Assembly (NCBI GenBank): GCA_049194865.1
Contig: JBLZWL010000129.1
Coordinates: 1 to 64,000, forward strand
Origin: Myxococcus terminator_A
Lineage (GTDB): Bacteria > Myxococcota > Myxococcia > Myxococcales > Myxococcaceae
DNA: 64,000 bases
Reading direction: 5' to 3'
Position numbers and translations under genes: made by a program. Positions 47,092-55,778 of the stretch are shown piece after piece. The notes beneath the pieces were generated by a model. It ran no database searches. It saw only the letters and a program-made list of their open reading frames with translations, and was not told the DNA's origin. How positions within the stretch are numbered: position 1 is the stretch's first letter; the number at the start of each line of letters is the position of its first letter.

Positions 47092-49425
47092 TCAGGTGTC
47101 CAGCGGCAGGGTGACGTGGAAGGTGGAGCCCTGGCCCACCTCCGTGTCCACCTGGATGTGGCCGCCGTGGCGCTCGACGATGTCGCGGCAGATGTAGAGC
47201 CCCAGGCCCAGCCCACCAAAGCCGGAGATGGGCGCGTTGCGCGCGCGGAAGAAGCGCTGGAAGAGGTGCTGGCGCTGGTCCTCGGGGATGCCGATGCCCG
47301 TGTCCTTCACCGATATCCGGGCCTGGGTTCCGTCGCGCTCCAGTGTCAGCCGGACGACGCCCCCGCTGGGGCTGTACTTGAACGCGTTCTCCAGGAGATT
47401 TGTCAGCACCTGCGCGAGCCGGCCCCGGTCTCCCTTCACCACCAGCGGCTCCGGCGGCGCCTCGTACTCCAGTGTGTGTTGATGGCCGAGCGGACGGACC
47501 TCCGCGAGCACCTCGCGGGCGAGCGACTGCAGCTCCACGGGCTCGCGGCGCAGCTCCAGCCTGCCGGCTTCGATGCGCGTGGCATCCAGCAGGTCATGGA
47601 TGAGCACGGACAGCCGCGTCACCTGGGCGAGCGCCTTGTCCACGTGGTGGGGCTTGGGGGCGTGGCCCGCGGCGGCCTGCTGCTTCATCATCTGGAGGTG
47701 GAGCTTGAGCGGCGTCAGCGGCGTCTTCAGCTCGTGGGCGGCGATGGACAGGAAGTCGTCCCGGACGCTGATGGCCTCCTGCGCTTCCTTCAGCAACTCC
47801 TCCCGCTCCTGCCGCGCGCGGTGCTCCGCCGTCACCTCGACGACGACGGCGCCCAGGCCGACGATGCCGCCGCTCGGAGTCCTGACCGGGTAGTAGCTGA
47901 CGCGCCAGTGCCGCAGCTTGTCGGGCGTGGCGGGCACGTGTCCGGACATCTCCATGTCGCTCAAGGGGATGCCGGTCTCCATGACCTGGAGCATCAGCGG
48001 CGCGAAGGTGGAGGACATGTTGGGGTTCATCTCTTGCACCGTCCTGCCCAGCTCCTCGTCGCGCCTGCGCCCGTGCAGTGACGCCAGGGCTTCGTTGATG
48101 CGCAGGTAGCGCAGCTCCCGGTTGATGAAGGCGAGCCCCACGGGGGCGTGGTTGAGGAACGTGTCGAGCAGCGCGAAGGACTCCTCGGCCCGCTCCCGCG
48201 CGTTCTGCTCCGCGATGAGCAGCCGCTCCCGCTCCACCTTCGCGCGGCGCTCCTCCGTCACGTCACGGTAGCTCCACACCCGGCCGATGACCGCGCCGCC
48301 CATCCGCTGGGGCAGCGACGTGCTCTCGAGCATGCGGCCGTCGCGCAGCTCGATGGTGTCCACGGCGCTGTCCTCCGAGAGGATGAGCTGGTTCTGGATG
48401 CGCGCGACGAAGCGCGCCGGGTCCTTCGCCAGCGGCGCCGCGAGCTCGAGCGCACGTTGCGCGACGCGCGACTCCATCACCTCGTCGCTGAGACCCCACA
48501 TGAGCTGGAAGCGCTTGTTGTAGGCGATGATGCGCTGGTCCGCGTCCACCACGATGACGCCGTCCGCGATGGAGTCGAACATCGCGCGCAGCACGGAGTG
48601 GGCGTGCTCCAGCCGCTCGCGAGCCCGGCGCTGCTCGGTGACGTCCACCATCAGCCCGCGCAGCCGCATCGGCTGGCCATCCTCCGAGACGGCCGTGACG
48701 TGGGCCCGCATCCAGACGATGTGTCCGTCGGCGGCCAGCATCCGGTACTCGAACTCGTGAGGACGCCCCTGTCGCCAGGCGCTCAGGCACGAAGAGAGGA
48801 CCTCCGACCAGTCATCCAGATGGACGTGCCGCGCCCAGAAGTCAGGCTGGCGCAGCCACTGCTCCGCGGGAAGGCCCAGGAGTCGCTCGGCCTGTCTGCT
48901 GACGAAGGTGAAGTGGAACTCGGCGTCGGCCTCCCAGACGATGCCGTCGATGCTGTCGATGAAGTCCTCGTAGCGCTTGCGGACGCGTGACAGCTCCGCG
49001 GTCAGCGCGTCTCGCGCCGCCTCTTCGGGCCCCAGCGTCTGGAGTCTGGCGCAGGCTCCCAGCAGCAGGCCGTCGTCTCCATGCACCGCCATCACCAGGG
49101 CGCGCAGCCGCTGGCCTTGTCCGCTGCCCTCGCCCATCCCCTGGCCGCTCGACAGCGCCGCCTCCAGCGCGCGGGCGAGCCAGGGCATGCGGGCGAGCAC
49201 CTCCCGCGCCGCTCGCCCACCGACATCGCCTTGCTCCGCGCCGGCGGACCGCGCCAGCACCGTGTCCATCCAGACAATGCGGTTCGCCGCGTCCACGATG
49301 AGCGCGGCGTGGAGGCTCCTGCCCACTTGCAGAAGCCGCTTGAGCGCGGGACTGGCCGGAGCGGAGGCGTCCGGACCTGCCTGCCCCTCCCGCATGTCGC
49401 CCTTCGCCACTGGCGCCACCTCCAT
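47092..49425 (-). CDS. Multi-PAS sensor histidine kinase, soluble
   Basis: A 777-residue cytoplasmic kinase. It has four PAS-like segments in order: ALIVDAANRIVWMDTVLARSAGA, then GIVWEADAEFHFTFVSRQAERLLGLP with a PAC segment, GVIVVDADQRIIAYNKRFQLMWG, and APVGLAFINRELRYLRINEALASLHG. The HisKA motif DDFLSIAAHELKTPLTPLKLHL is followed by the HATPase N box LAQVLTNLLENAFKYSP and DTGIGIP. There are no transmembrane segments. The start could be ATG 49425 or the upstream ATG codons at 49446 and 49452. No response regulator adjoins it. It diverges from blaI. Confidence 0.9.
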   Translation of the reverse strand: MEVAPVAKGDMREGQAGPDASAPASPALKRLLQVGRSLHAALIVDAANRIVWMDTVLARSAGAEQGDVGGRAAREVLARMPWLARALEAALSSGQGMGEGSGQGQRLRALVMAVHGDDGLLLGACARLQTLGPEEAARDALTAELSRVRKRYEDFIDSIDGIVWEADAEFHFTFVSRQAERLLGLPAEQWLRQPDFWARHVHLDDWSEVLSSCLSAWRQGRPHEFEYRMLAADGHIVWMRAHVTAVSEDGQPMRLRGLMVDVTEQRRARERLEHAHSVLRAMFDSIADGVIVVDADQRIIAYNKRFQLMWGLSDEVMESRVAQRALELAAPLAKDPARFVARIQNQLILSEDSAVDTIELRDGRMLESTSLPQRMGGAVIGRVWSYRDVTEERRAKVERERLLIAEQNARERAEESFALLDTFLNHAPVGLAFINRELRYLRINEALASLHGRRRDEELGRTVQEMNPNMSSTFAPLMLQVMETGIPLSDMEMSGHVPATPDKLRHWRVSYYPVRTPSGGIVGLGAVVVEVTAEHRARQEREELLKEAQEAISVRDDFLSIAAHELKTPLTPLKLHLQMMKQQAAAGHAPKPHHVDKALAQVTRLSVLIHDLLDATRIEAGRLELRREPVELQSLAREVLAEVRPLGHQHTLEYEAPPEPLVVKGDRGRLAQVLTNLLENAFKYSPSGGVVRLTLERDGTQARISVKDTGIGIPEDQRQHLFQRFFRARNAPISGFGGLGLGLYICRDIVERHGGHIQVDTEVGQGSTFHVTLPLDT

Positions 49426-49506
49426 GCGGCATGGCCGCCCGCTCATTCCCAAACATGGGACTCGTCCCAGTGGCGGGAAAGGGTCGCTTCTCCTCTTGGT
49501 GCCCGC

Positions 49507-49558
49507 TTGACTACGGTTGTAGTCAGGCGTACTTGTCCTGTGACTACAGTTGTCGTCA
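49507..49558. promoter_or_regulatory. Twin BlaI/MecI operators and blaI promoter
   Basis: Two 18-bp dyads share TGACTAC-N4-GTAGTCA: a perfect one at 49508-49525 and a one-mismatch copy at 49541-49558, 33 bp centre to centre (about three helical turns). The TACA/TGTA-like core is that of BlaI/MecI operators. A TTGACT -35 box at 49507-49512 overlaps the first dyad, and TACTTG follows 17 bp later as a possible -10. A repressor on the two dyads would block this promoter. The kinase gene diverges from here and may be affected too. Confidence 0.8.
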
Positions 49559-49568
49559 GGGGATGGTC

Positions 49569-49952
49569 ATGAAGAAGCCGGTGGGAGAGCAGGAGCTGTC
49601 GGTGCTGCGGTACGTGGCCGAGCACGGGCCCGCCACGGTGGGCGAGGTGGTGGAGCGCTTCGGTGAGCCCCAGGGGTTGGCGCGCTCCACCATCCTGACG
49701 GTGATGGAGCGGCTGCGGCTGAAGGGCTACCTCACGCGGCGCAAGGTGGACGGCGTGTTCCAGTACGCCTCTCCGGTGCGGGAGGGAGAGCTGCTGCGGG
49801 ACGTGGTGGGCGACTTCGTCCAGCGCACGTTGTCCGGCTCGCTGTCGCCGTTCGCCGCGTACCTGTCCGACGCGGACGATGTCTCCGACAAGGACCTCGC
49901 GCAGCTCCAGGATGTGGTGGCGCGGCTTCGCTCGAAGAAGCGGAAGGAGTAA
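49569..49952 (+). CDS. BlaI/MecI-family transcriptional repressor
   Basis: A 127-residue BlaI protein. The winged helix spans GEQELSVLRYVAEHGPATVGEVVERFGEP, then LARSTILTVMERLRLKGYLTRRKVDGVFQYAS; a C-terminal dimer helix follows. BlaI repressors bind TACA-N-TGTA-type dyads and are cleaved when an M56 sensor protease is activated. The twin operators directly upstream show autoregulation. ATG 49569 is chosen by the ribosome binding site GGGG and family starts; ATG 49563 is possible. The M56 gene begins three bases after its stop. Confidence 0.9.
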   Translation: MKKPVGEQELSVLRYVAEHGPATVGEVVERFGEPQGLARSTILTVMERLRLKGYLTRRKVDGVFQYASPVREGELLRDVVGDFVQRTLSGSLSPFAAYLSDADDVSDKDLAQLQDVVARLRSKKRKE

Positions 49953-49955
49953 CCC

Positions 49956-52136
49956 ATGCGGACCGGATGGCTGATGGAAGTGGCCTCGGGGTTGGCGTCG
50001 TGGCCGGAGGGACTGTGGCGCGCGTCATGGCAGGGCGCGGTGTGCGCCGCGCTGGTGTGGGGTCTGACGCGACTGTGGACGCGGATGCCGGCCTCGCTGC
50101 GCGCGGGCCTGTGGTGGTTGGTGGCGCTCAAGTTCGTGGTGTCGCTGGGGGGGCCGCGTCCGCTGGCGCTGCCGGTGTTGCCCGAATCGCTCGCGTTCCT
50201 CTCGGGCCAGCCGGAGACGCTGGTGCCCGTGAGCGCCGAGCGCGTCGAGGGTGGCGCGGTGGGCATGTCGCCCGGCTCGATGGAGCGGGGTGTCGTGGCG
50301 GCTCCGTCCACCGATGCGGCGCATGCGGTGGTGGGCGAGCGTGACACGCACGTGGGAACGCTCGGGATGGTGGGAGGTGAGGTCCACTTCGCGCCGGTGG
50401 GGCAGGGCGCGCGGGTGTCGGGTGCCGAGTCCTCCGGGAGTGGCGCCGGGGCCGTGAGCGGCTCGTTCCTTTCTGACGTGCATGACCTGGCGGTGGGGTG
50501 GAAGCAGGTCCTGGTGCTGGCACTCCTGGCGGCGTGGGTGATGGGGGTGGCGTGGCAGGTGCGGTCGCAGGTGCGGAGCTGGGCCTTGATGCGGCGGTTG
50601 CGCCGGAGCGCGCGCCCGCTGGAGCACCCGGTGCTGGAGACGGAGGTCCTGGAGCTGTCCGAGAGCGCGGGACTGCGGCGGGCTCCCACGCTGCTCGTGT
50701 CGGATGAGGTGGCGAGTCCGCTGGCGACGGGTCTGTGGTCTCCGGTGGTGGTGCTGCCGACGAAGGCGGTGCGGCGGCTCCCCGTGGAAGGGCTGCGCAT
50801 GGCGCTGGCGCACGAGGTGGCGCACCTGAAGCGCGGTGACTTGTGGCTCGGCTGGGTGCCGGCGCTCGCGGAGGCGTTGCTTTTCTTCCATCCGCTCGCG
50901 CGCCGTGCCGCGCGGGAATACGCGCTGGCCCGTGAAGAGGCATGTGACGCGGAGGCGCTGCGACTGACGGGCGCGGAGCCCGCGGATTACGGCGAGCTGC
51001 TGCTCGCCTTTGGAGTCACCCGTTCTCATGGGACCGCCGCCGCGCTCGGTGCGTCCGCTCACGTTCACGCGCTGCACAGGAGGTTGAGCATGCTGGAGTA
51101 CGTCGACATCGGTTCCTCCCGTTCTCGTCGTTGGTTGAAGGTGACTGTCTCCGCGCTGGGGCTGGTGGCCCTGGTTCCCTTCCAGGTCGTCGCGAGACAG
51201 GAAGCGAAGCCCGCGCGGGAGGAGGAGTCGAAGCAGGCTGCGCCGATGCCCGCGGCCAGACCGAGCCCTGTCGCTCCGATGGCGCCGGCATCTCCAGTGG
51301 GTGAGCGCCCTGTCGCGCCGAAGCCGCCGCTGCCCCCCGCCGGGCCGCACGCCGTCGCGCCGAGGCCGATGCTGGCCATGGCCCCACTCGCGCCACGGAT
51401 GGCCGTGAAGGGTGTGCTCGCCGCCCCCCCGTCGCCTCCCACTCCGCCCGCGCCCCCGTCGCAGCTCGAGGACGACGACTCCAGCTACGTGCTGCTCTCG
51501 GGCGACAAGGCCACGATGAGCGGCAGCACCGTGGACCTGAAGCTCGCGAAGATGTTCAAGGACAAGAGCGGCGGCGAGCTGCTCTATGTCCGCCGCAAGG
51601 GCGAGGCCTTCATCATCCGCGACGCGGCCACGCTGAAGGCGATGAAGGACGCGCTGGAGCCCATCCGGGTGAGGGGTGTGGCGCAGGGCTCCGTGGGCTC
51701 GCGCATGGGGGCGCTGGGACAGGAGCAAGGCACGCTGGGACTGAAGCAGGGCAAGCTGGGAGTGCAGCAGAGCGAGCTGGCCTTGCAGCACGCCGAGCTG
51801 GCCCACAAGCGCGCCGGGTTGCATCTGGAGTCCAATCGCCTGGACGCGCTCCCCGAGGCCGAGCGCGAGCGTCGTCAGGCGGAGCTGGACAAGCAGGAGG
51901 CCGCGCTCGACAAGGAGATCGACGCCCTCGACGTGAAGCAGGAGGCGCTGTCGAAGCAGCAGGAGGAGCTGGGCCGCGAGCAGGAGAAGCTCGGCCAGCA
52001 GCAGGAGGAGATGGGGCGCGAGATGGAGAAGGTCCACAAGCTCCACGAGAGTGAGATTCGCGACTCGGAGCGGAAGATCCAGTCCGTCATCGATGAGGCA
52101 CTGCGCAAGGGTCTGGGCCAGCCGTTGCCCACCTGA
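49956..52136 (+). CDS. M56 (BlaR1-like) membrane metalloprotease with coiled-coil sensor region
   Basis: A 726-residue membrane protein. Helices near residues 25-65 and 183-200 frame a large loop. The zinc motif ALAHEVAHLKRGD (HEVAH at 286-290) and the downstream AREEACDAE supply the ligands. A further helix follows at about 399-415. Beyond it there is no penicillin-binding sensor domain. Instead come a Pro/Ala linker, a small mixed domain (YVLLSGDKATMSG) and about 150 residues of Gln/Glu/Leu-rich coiled coil with LGxxQ repeats. It probably cleaves the BlaI repressor next to it on a signal that is not a beta-lactam. Confidence 0.85.
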   Translation: MRTGWLMEVASGLASWPEGLWRASWQGAVCAALVWGLTRLWTRMPASLRAGLWWLVALKFVVSLGGPRPLALPVLPESLAFLSGQPETLVPVSAERVEGGAVGMSPGSMERGVVAAPSTDAAHAVVGERDTHVGTLGMVGGEVHFAPVGQGARVSGAESSGSGAGAVSGSFLSDVHDLAVGWKQVLVLALLAAWVMGVAWQVRSQVRSWALMRRLRRSARPLEHPVLETEVLELSESAGLRRAPTLLVSDEVASPLATGLWSPVVVLPTKAVRRLPVEGLRMALAHEVAHLKRGDLWLGWVPALAEALLFFHPLARRAAREYALAREEACDAEALRLTGAEPADYGELLLAFGVTRSHGTAAALGASAHVHALHRRLSMLEYVDIGSSRSRRWLKVTVSALGLVALVPFQVVARQEAKPAREEESKQAAPMPAARPSPVAPMAPASPVGERPVAPKPPLPPAGPHAVAPRPMLAMAPLAPRMAVKGVLAAPPSPPTPPAPPSQLEDDDSSYVLLSGDKATMSGSTVDLKLAKMFKDKSGGELLYVRRKGEAFIIRDAATLKAMKDALEPIRVRGVAQGSVGSRMGALGQEQGTLGLKQGKLGVQQSELALQHAELAHKRAGLHLESNRLDALPEAERERRQAELDKQEAALDKEIDALDVKQEALSKQQEELGREQEKLGQQQEEMGREMEKVHKLHESEIRDSERKIQSVIDEALRKGLGQPLPT

Positions 52137-52216
52137 TGACGGTCCGCGTGGGGACTCGTGTCGCGCGGGCTGGCGCCCCTCTAGCTTGAGGAGCCCGCCC
52201 TCTGCCGGAGGTCCCC

Positions 52217-53935
52217 ATGAGCCTCGCCGCCGCCCCTCGCAGCACTCCCGCCGGTACGCTGGACACCGTCATCCAGCGGGTGAAGCAGGGCTCGCGAGCG
52301 TGGGTGAAGCTCGGGATTCCCGAGCGACTCTCGTTGCTGGAGGAACTCAGCCGCGGCTACGTGGCCATCGCGGAGCCGAGCGTGCGCGCGGCCTGCGAGG
52401 CGAAGGGAATCGACCCTGACGGTCCGCTTGCCGGAGAAGAGTGGCTGGCGGGCCCCATGGTGGTGGTGCGCAACCTGCGCCTGCTGGCCGACTCGCTGCG
52501 GGACATCCAACGTCACGGTGTCCCGCGCATCCCCGCGTCCCGGCTGCGCACGATGGAGGACGGAAGGCTCGCGGCGCGCATCTATCCGATGAACGCACTC
52601 GAGGGGATGCTGCTGCCGCGCACCGCGGGGGAGGTCCACTTCCTCCCCGGCGTCACCGCCGACAACCTCCGCGAGCACCAGGCGTCCTTCTACCGCAAGC
52701 CGCATGACGGACGGCTGTGCGCGGTGCTCGGCGCGGGCAACGTCAACTCGATTCCTCCCGCGGACTGCCTCTACAAGCTCTTCGTTGAAGGCGCCGCGTG
52801 TGTCCTCAAGATGAACCCGGTGAACGCCTACCTGGGGCCCTTGTTGGAGCAGGCCTTCGCGGTGCTGGCGCGGCGGGATGTCTTCGCGGTGGTGTACGGC
52901 GGCGTGGAGGAAGGCGCGGCGCTGGTGGGGCACCCGGCGGTGGATGAGGTCCACATCACCGGCAGCGATAAGACCCATGACGCCCTGGTGTGGGGGCCGC
53001 CGGGCCCTGAGTCGGACGCGCGTCGCGCGCGCGATGAGCCGCTCTTGCGCAAGCCGTTCACCAGCGAGCTGGGGAACATCTCGCCGGTGGTGGTGGTGCC
53101 GGGGCCTTACACGGAAGGGGAGCTGCGCTTCCAGGCGGACAGCATCGCCGGCATGGTGTCCAACAACGCGTCCTTCAACTGCAACGCGGCCAAGTTGCTG
53201 GTGCAGCCGAAGGACTGGAAGCCGCGCTCGCATCTGGTGGATGTGGTGGAGGCGAGTCTGGGCAAGGCCACCGTGCGACGCGCGTACTACCCGGGCGCGG
53301 ACCAGCGGTGGCGCCAGTTCACCGAGGGACGGCCGCACCTGCGGCAGGTGGGCCATGCGGGCGTGGGCGAGCTGCCCTTCGCGCTGATTCCGGACGTGGA
53401 CCCGAGCCACGCCGAGGACCGTGTCTTTCGTCACGAGCCCTGGTGCACGGTGTTGTCGGAGACGGGGTTGCCTGGCGGAGACGACCCGGTGGAATTCCTG
53501 GCGAGCGCGGTGTCGTTCCTCAATGACAAGGTGTGGGGCACGCTGAACGTCACCCTCGTCATCCACCCGGCCTCATTGAAGGATGCGGCCGTGGCCGCAG
53601 CGCTGGAGAAGGCCATCCGCGAGCTGCGCTATGGCACCGTGGCGGTGAACACGTGGCCCGCGGCGGGCTATGCGCTCGTGTCCCTGCCCTGGGGTGGGCA
53701 TCCGTCCTCGACGGCCCAGGACATCCAGAGTGGCCTGGGCTGGGTGCACAACAGCCTGATGTTGGAGCAGGTGGAGAAGTCAGTCCTGCGCGCGCCGCTG
53801 ACGAGCCTGCCAGCCCCGCCCTGGGTCCCGGGACACCGGAGCGTCCGTGACCTGGGCCAGCGGCTGGTCCAGTTCGAGCGGTCCCCGTCCTGGCTCAAGA
53901 TACCGGGCATCGCGGCGGCGGCGCTGCGTCGCTGA
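52217..53935 (+). CDS. Aldehyde dehydrogenase superfamily protein
   Basis: A 572-residue protein of the ALDH fold. The catalytic cysteine is C322 in ASFNCNAAK, and the general-base glutamate is E284 in SELGNISPV. The NAD-binding region has AVLGAGNVNSIPPADCLYKLF and VHITGSDKTHD. It is longer than the usual 480-510 residues and its glutamate loop reads ELGN in place of ELGG. These departures suggest an unusual aldehyde substrate or an acyl-CoA reductase-like variant. GGAGG precedes ATG 52217. Confidence 0.8.
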   Translation: MSLAAAPRSTPAGTLDTVIQRVKQGSRAWVKLGIPERLSLLEELSRGYVAIAEPSVRAACEAKGIDPDGPLAGEEWLAGPMVVVRNLRLLADSLRDIQRHGVPRIPASRLRTMEDGRLAARIYPMNALEGMLLPRTAGEVHFLPGVTADNLREHQASFYRKPHDGRLCAVLGAGNVNSIPPADCLYKLFVEGAACVLKMNPVNAYLGPLLEQAFAVLARRDVFAVVYGGVEEGAALVGHPAVDEVHITGSDKTHDALVWGPPGPESDARRARDEPLLRKPFTSELGNISPVVVVPGPYTEGELRFQADSIAGMVSNNASFNCNAAKLLVQPKDWKPRSHLVDVVEASLGKATVRRAYYPGADQRWRQFTEGRPHLRQVGHAGVGELPFALIPDVDPSHAEDRVFRHEPWCTVLSETGLPGGDDPVEFLASAVSFLNDKVWGTLNVTLVIHPASLKDAAVAAALEKAIRELRYGTVAVNTWPAAGYALVSLPWGGHPSSTAQDIQSGLGWVHNSLMLEQVEKSVLRAPLTSLPAPPWVPGHRSVRDLGQRLVQFERSPSWLKIPGIAAAALRR

Positions 53936-54023
53936 GTGTCGTGGATTCGCTCTCCCAGCAGAGGCTCGGGGGAGGCTCGTGCCCGGGCTGCCGGGGCTCG
54001 TGGGCCCGTGATAAACCCGGGGC

Positions 54024-55196
54024 ATGTCATCGACGCATGCTCGGGAAGGCGGACGGTTTCTCCAGGTGGGGCAGCCGCAGGAGGCGGTGAAGAGTTTCCA
54101 GAAGGGGCTCGCCATCAACCCGGACGACGTGGACTGTCTGCTGGGGCTGGTCCGGACGTACCTGAGCACGGGCGCGGCGGGCGACGCGGAGGCCGCGGCG
54201 TTGCGGCTCTTGAAGGCGAAGCCGGACCATGCCGAGGGGCAGGCGCACCTCGCCATGCTGAGGGCGCAGGCGGGCAACGCGGACGCGCTGGAGGCGCTCA
54301 AGGCGTTGGCCGCGGCGCCCACGTCGGGCTACTTCGAGCGCTTCAACCTGGGGGGCCTGTTGCTGGACCGGGGCGACTTGAACGGCGCGCGGGCCGCGTA
54401 TGAGTCCGCGCTCCAGGTGTCGCCCGACAGCGCGCACACGCACTTCGAGCTGGGGCGCATCCACCTCCAGCAGGGCACGCCGAGCGCGGCGGTGACGCAC
54501 TTCCAGAAGGCGGCCGAGGGCGCGGCGCAGGAGGCGATGCCGCTGCTGATGTTGATGCGCGCGCACGCGGCGCAGGGCTCGCTGGGGCTGGGCATCCAGG
54601 CGGGCACGCAGGCGTTGGACAAGGCGCAGGGTGGCCTGCGTCGCGCGGTGCTGGAGGACCTGTTCAAGCTGTACCTGTCGGCGGGGAGTCCCGAGGGTGC
54701 GAAGCGCTCCGCGCTGGAGCTGCGCCAGGTGGAGCCGACCCACGTGAACTACGTGTACATGCACGGCCTGGCGGTGATGAGCGCGGGCAGCTTCGCGGAG
54801 GCGAAGGACCTCTTCGAGGAGGCGCTGCGACTGGCGCCTCGGAGCTGGCAGACGTTGCACGCGCTGGCGCAGATGCATGGCGCGTTGGGTGAGCGCGCGG
54901 AGGCGCGGCGGCGGCTGGAGGAGGCGGTGGTGCTGGTGCCCACCGAGCTGGGGCCGGTGAATGACCTGGCGCTGCTCCTGATGCAGGACGACGAGCATGC
55001 TCGCGCGAAGCCCATCCTGGAGCAGGCGCTGGCCGCGCATCCGGAGGATGCGACGACGCACCTGAACATGGCGGTGGCCACCTTCCTGACGGACCGTGCC
55101 GCGTGCATCCACCACGCGCAGCGTGCGCAGGCGCTGGGCGAAGGCGTGGTCCGCGAGCAGGCCGAGCGGCTGTTGAAGAAGCTGAACGAGGGCTGA
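54024..55196 (+). CDS. Cytoplasmic TPR-repeat protein
   Basis: A 390-residue protein without a signal peptide, made of about nine tetratricopeptide repeats. Clear ones are GRFLQVGQPQEAVKSFQKGLAINPDD, LGGLLLDRGDLNGARAAYESALQVSPDS, LGRIHLQQGTPSAAVTHFQKA and GLAVMSAGSFAEAKDLFEEALRLAP. It should act as a scaffold; no enzyme domain is attached. It converges on the Imm11 gene, the stops being four bases apart. Confidence 0.75.
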   Translation: MSSTHAREGGRFLQVGQPQEAVKSFQKGLAINPDDVDCLLGLVRTYLSTGAAGDAEAAALRLLKAKPDHAEGQAHLAMLRAQAGNADALEALKALAAAPTSGYFERFNLGGLLLDRGDLNGARAAYESALQVSPDSAHTHFELGRIHLQQGTPSAAVTHFQKAAEGAAQEAMPLLMLMRAHAAQGSLGLGIQAGTQALDKAQGGLRRAVLEDLFKLYLSAGSPEGAKRSALELRQVEPTHVNYVYMHGLAVMSAGSFAEAKDLFEEALRLAPRSWQTLHALAQMHGALGERAEARRRLEEAVVLVPTELGPVNDLALLLMQDDEHARAKPILEQALAAHPEDATTHLNMAVATFLTDRAACIHHAQRAQALGEGVVREQAERLLKKLNEG

Positions 55197-55200
55197 GGGC

Positions 55201-55767
55201 CTACACCGGTGTGAACTTCACGCCGGTGGTCTTGATTCGCTCCAGGGCCTGCTTGATGTCCTCGGAGACGATGAGGGCCAGGTCCCAACCCGCTGTGCGG
55301 AAGACCTTGGCCTCGCCGACCTTCGTGGCATCGATGTGGAGGTCGTTCACAGCGAAGTATTGGCCGACCTTCTGGGGCATCCCGTCCTCCGGCTCCCAGA
55401 ACTGGACCTTGGATGACTGTTCATCGATGCAGTGGATGAGCCTGGTGGCGACCAGGATGAGGTAGTGGTCCGGATGGCCCTTGATGCTGACGGGCACGGT
55501 CTGCACATCGTCGGGAGCCAGTTCACAGACGAGGGTGGCCACCTTGACGTGGACGATGGGCGCGAGGCCCACGCCCGCCAGGGAGAAATCCAGCGCCTTG
55601 CCCTGCTCGTCGATGGGGATTCTCAGCGGACCTTCGATGCGGACAGTCCTTCCGCCCCTGAACATCCAAGGGTCCTCCACCTCTTGTCCGCGAGAGTCCT
55701 CGGGATCTCCCAGGTACCAGTTCCCGGCCTGGACATCCTCGGCCATCCTGAAGAAGCGACTCGGCAT
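55201..55767 (-). CDS. Imm11-family immunity protein
   Basis: A 188-residue protein that matches the Imm11 (DUF1629) family of myxobacteria throughout: WYLGDPEDSRGQEVEDPWMF, GPLRIPIDEQGKALDFSLAG, LILVATRLIHCIDEQSSKVQFWEPEDG, VGQYFAVNDLHID and a C-terminal LALIVSEDIKQALERIKTTGVKF. Such proteins protect the producer from a polymorphic toxin encoded next to them. Here the toxin gene, 11 bases upstream on the same strand, is broken. The immunity gene itself is intact, without frameshifts or early stops. Confidence 0.8.
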   Translation of the reverse strand: MPSRFFRMAEDVQAGNWYLGDPEDSRGQEVEDPWMFRGGRTVRIEGPLRIPIDEQGKALDFSLAGVGLAPIVHVKVATLVCELAPDDVQTVPVSIKGHPDHYLILVATRLIHCIDEQSSKVQFWEPEDGMPQKVGQYFAVNDLHIDATKVGEAKVFRTAGWDLALIVSEDIKQALERIKTTGVKFTPV

Positions 55768-55778
55768 GGCGTCGACCG

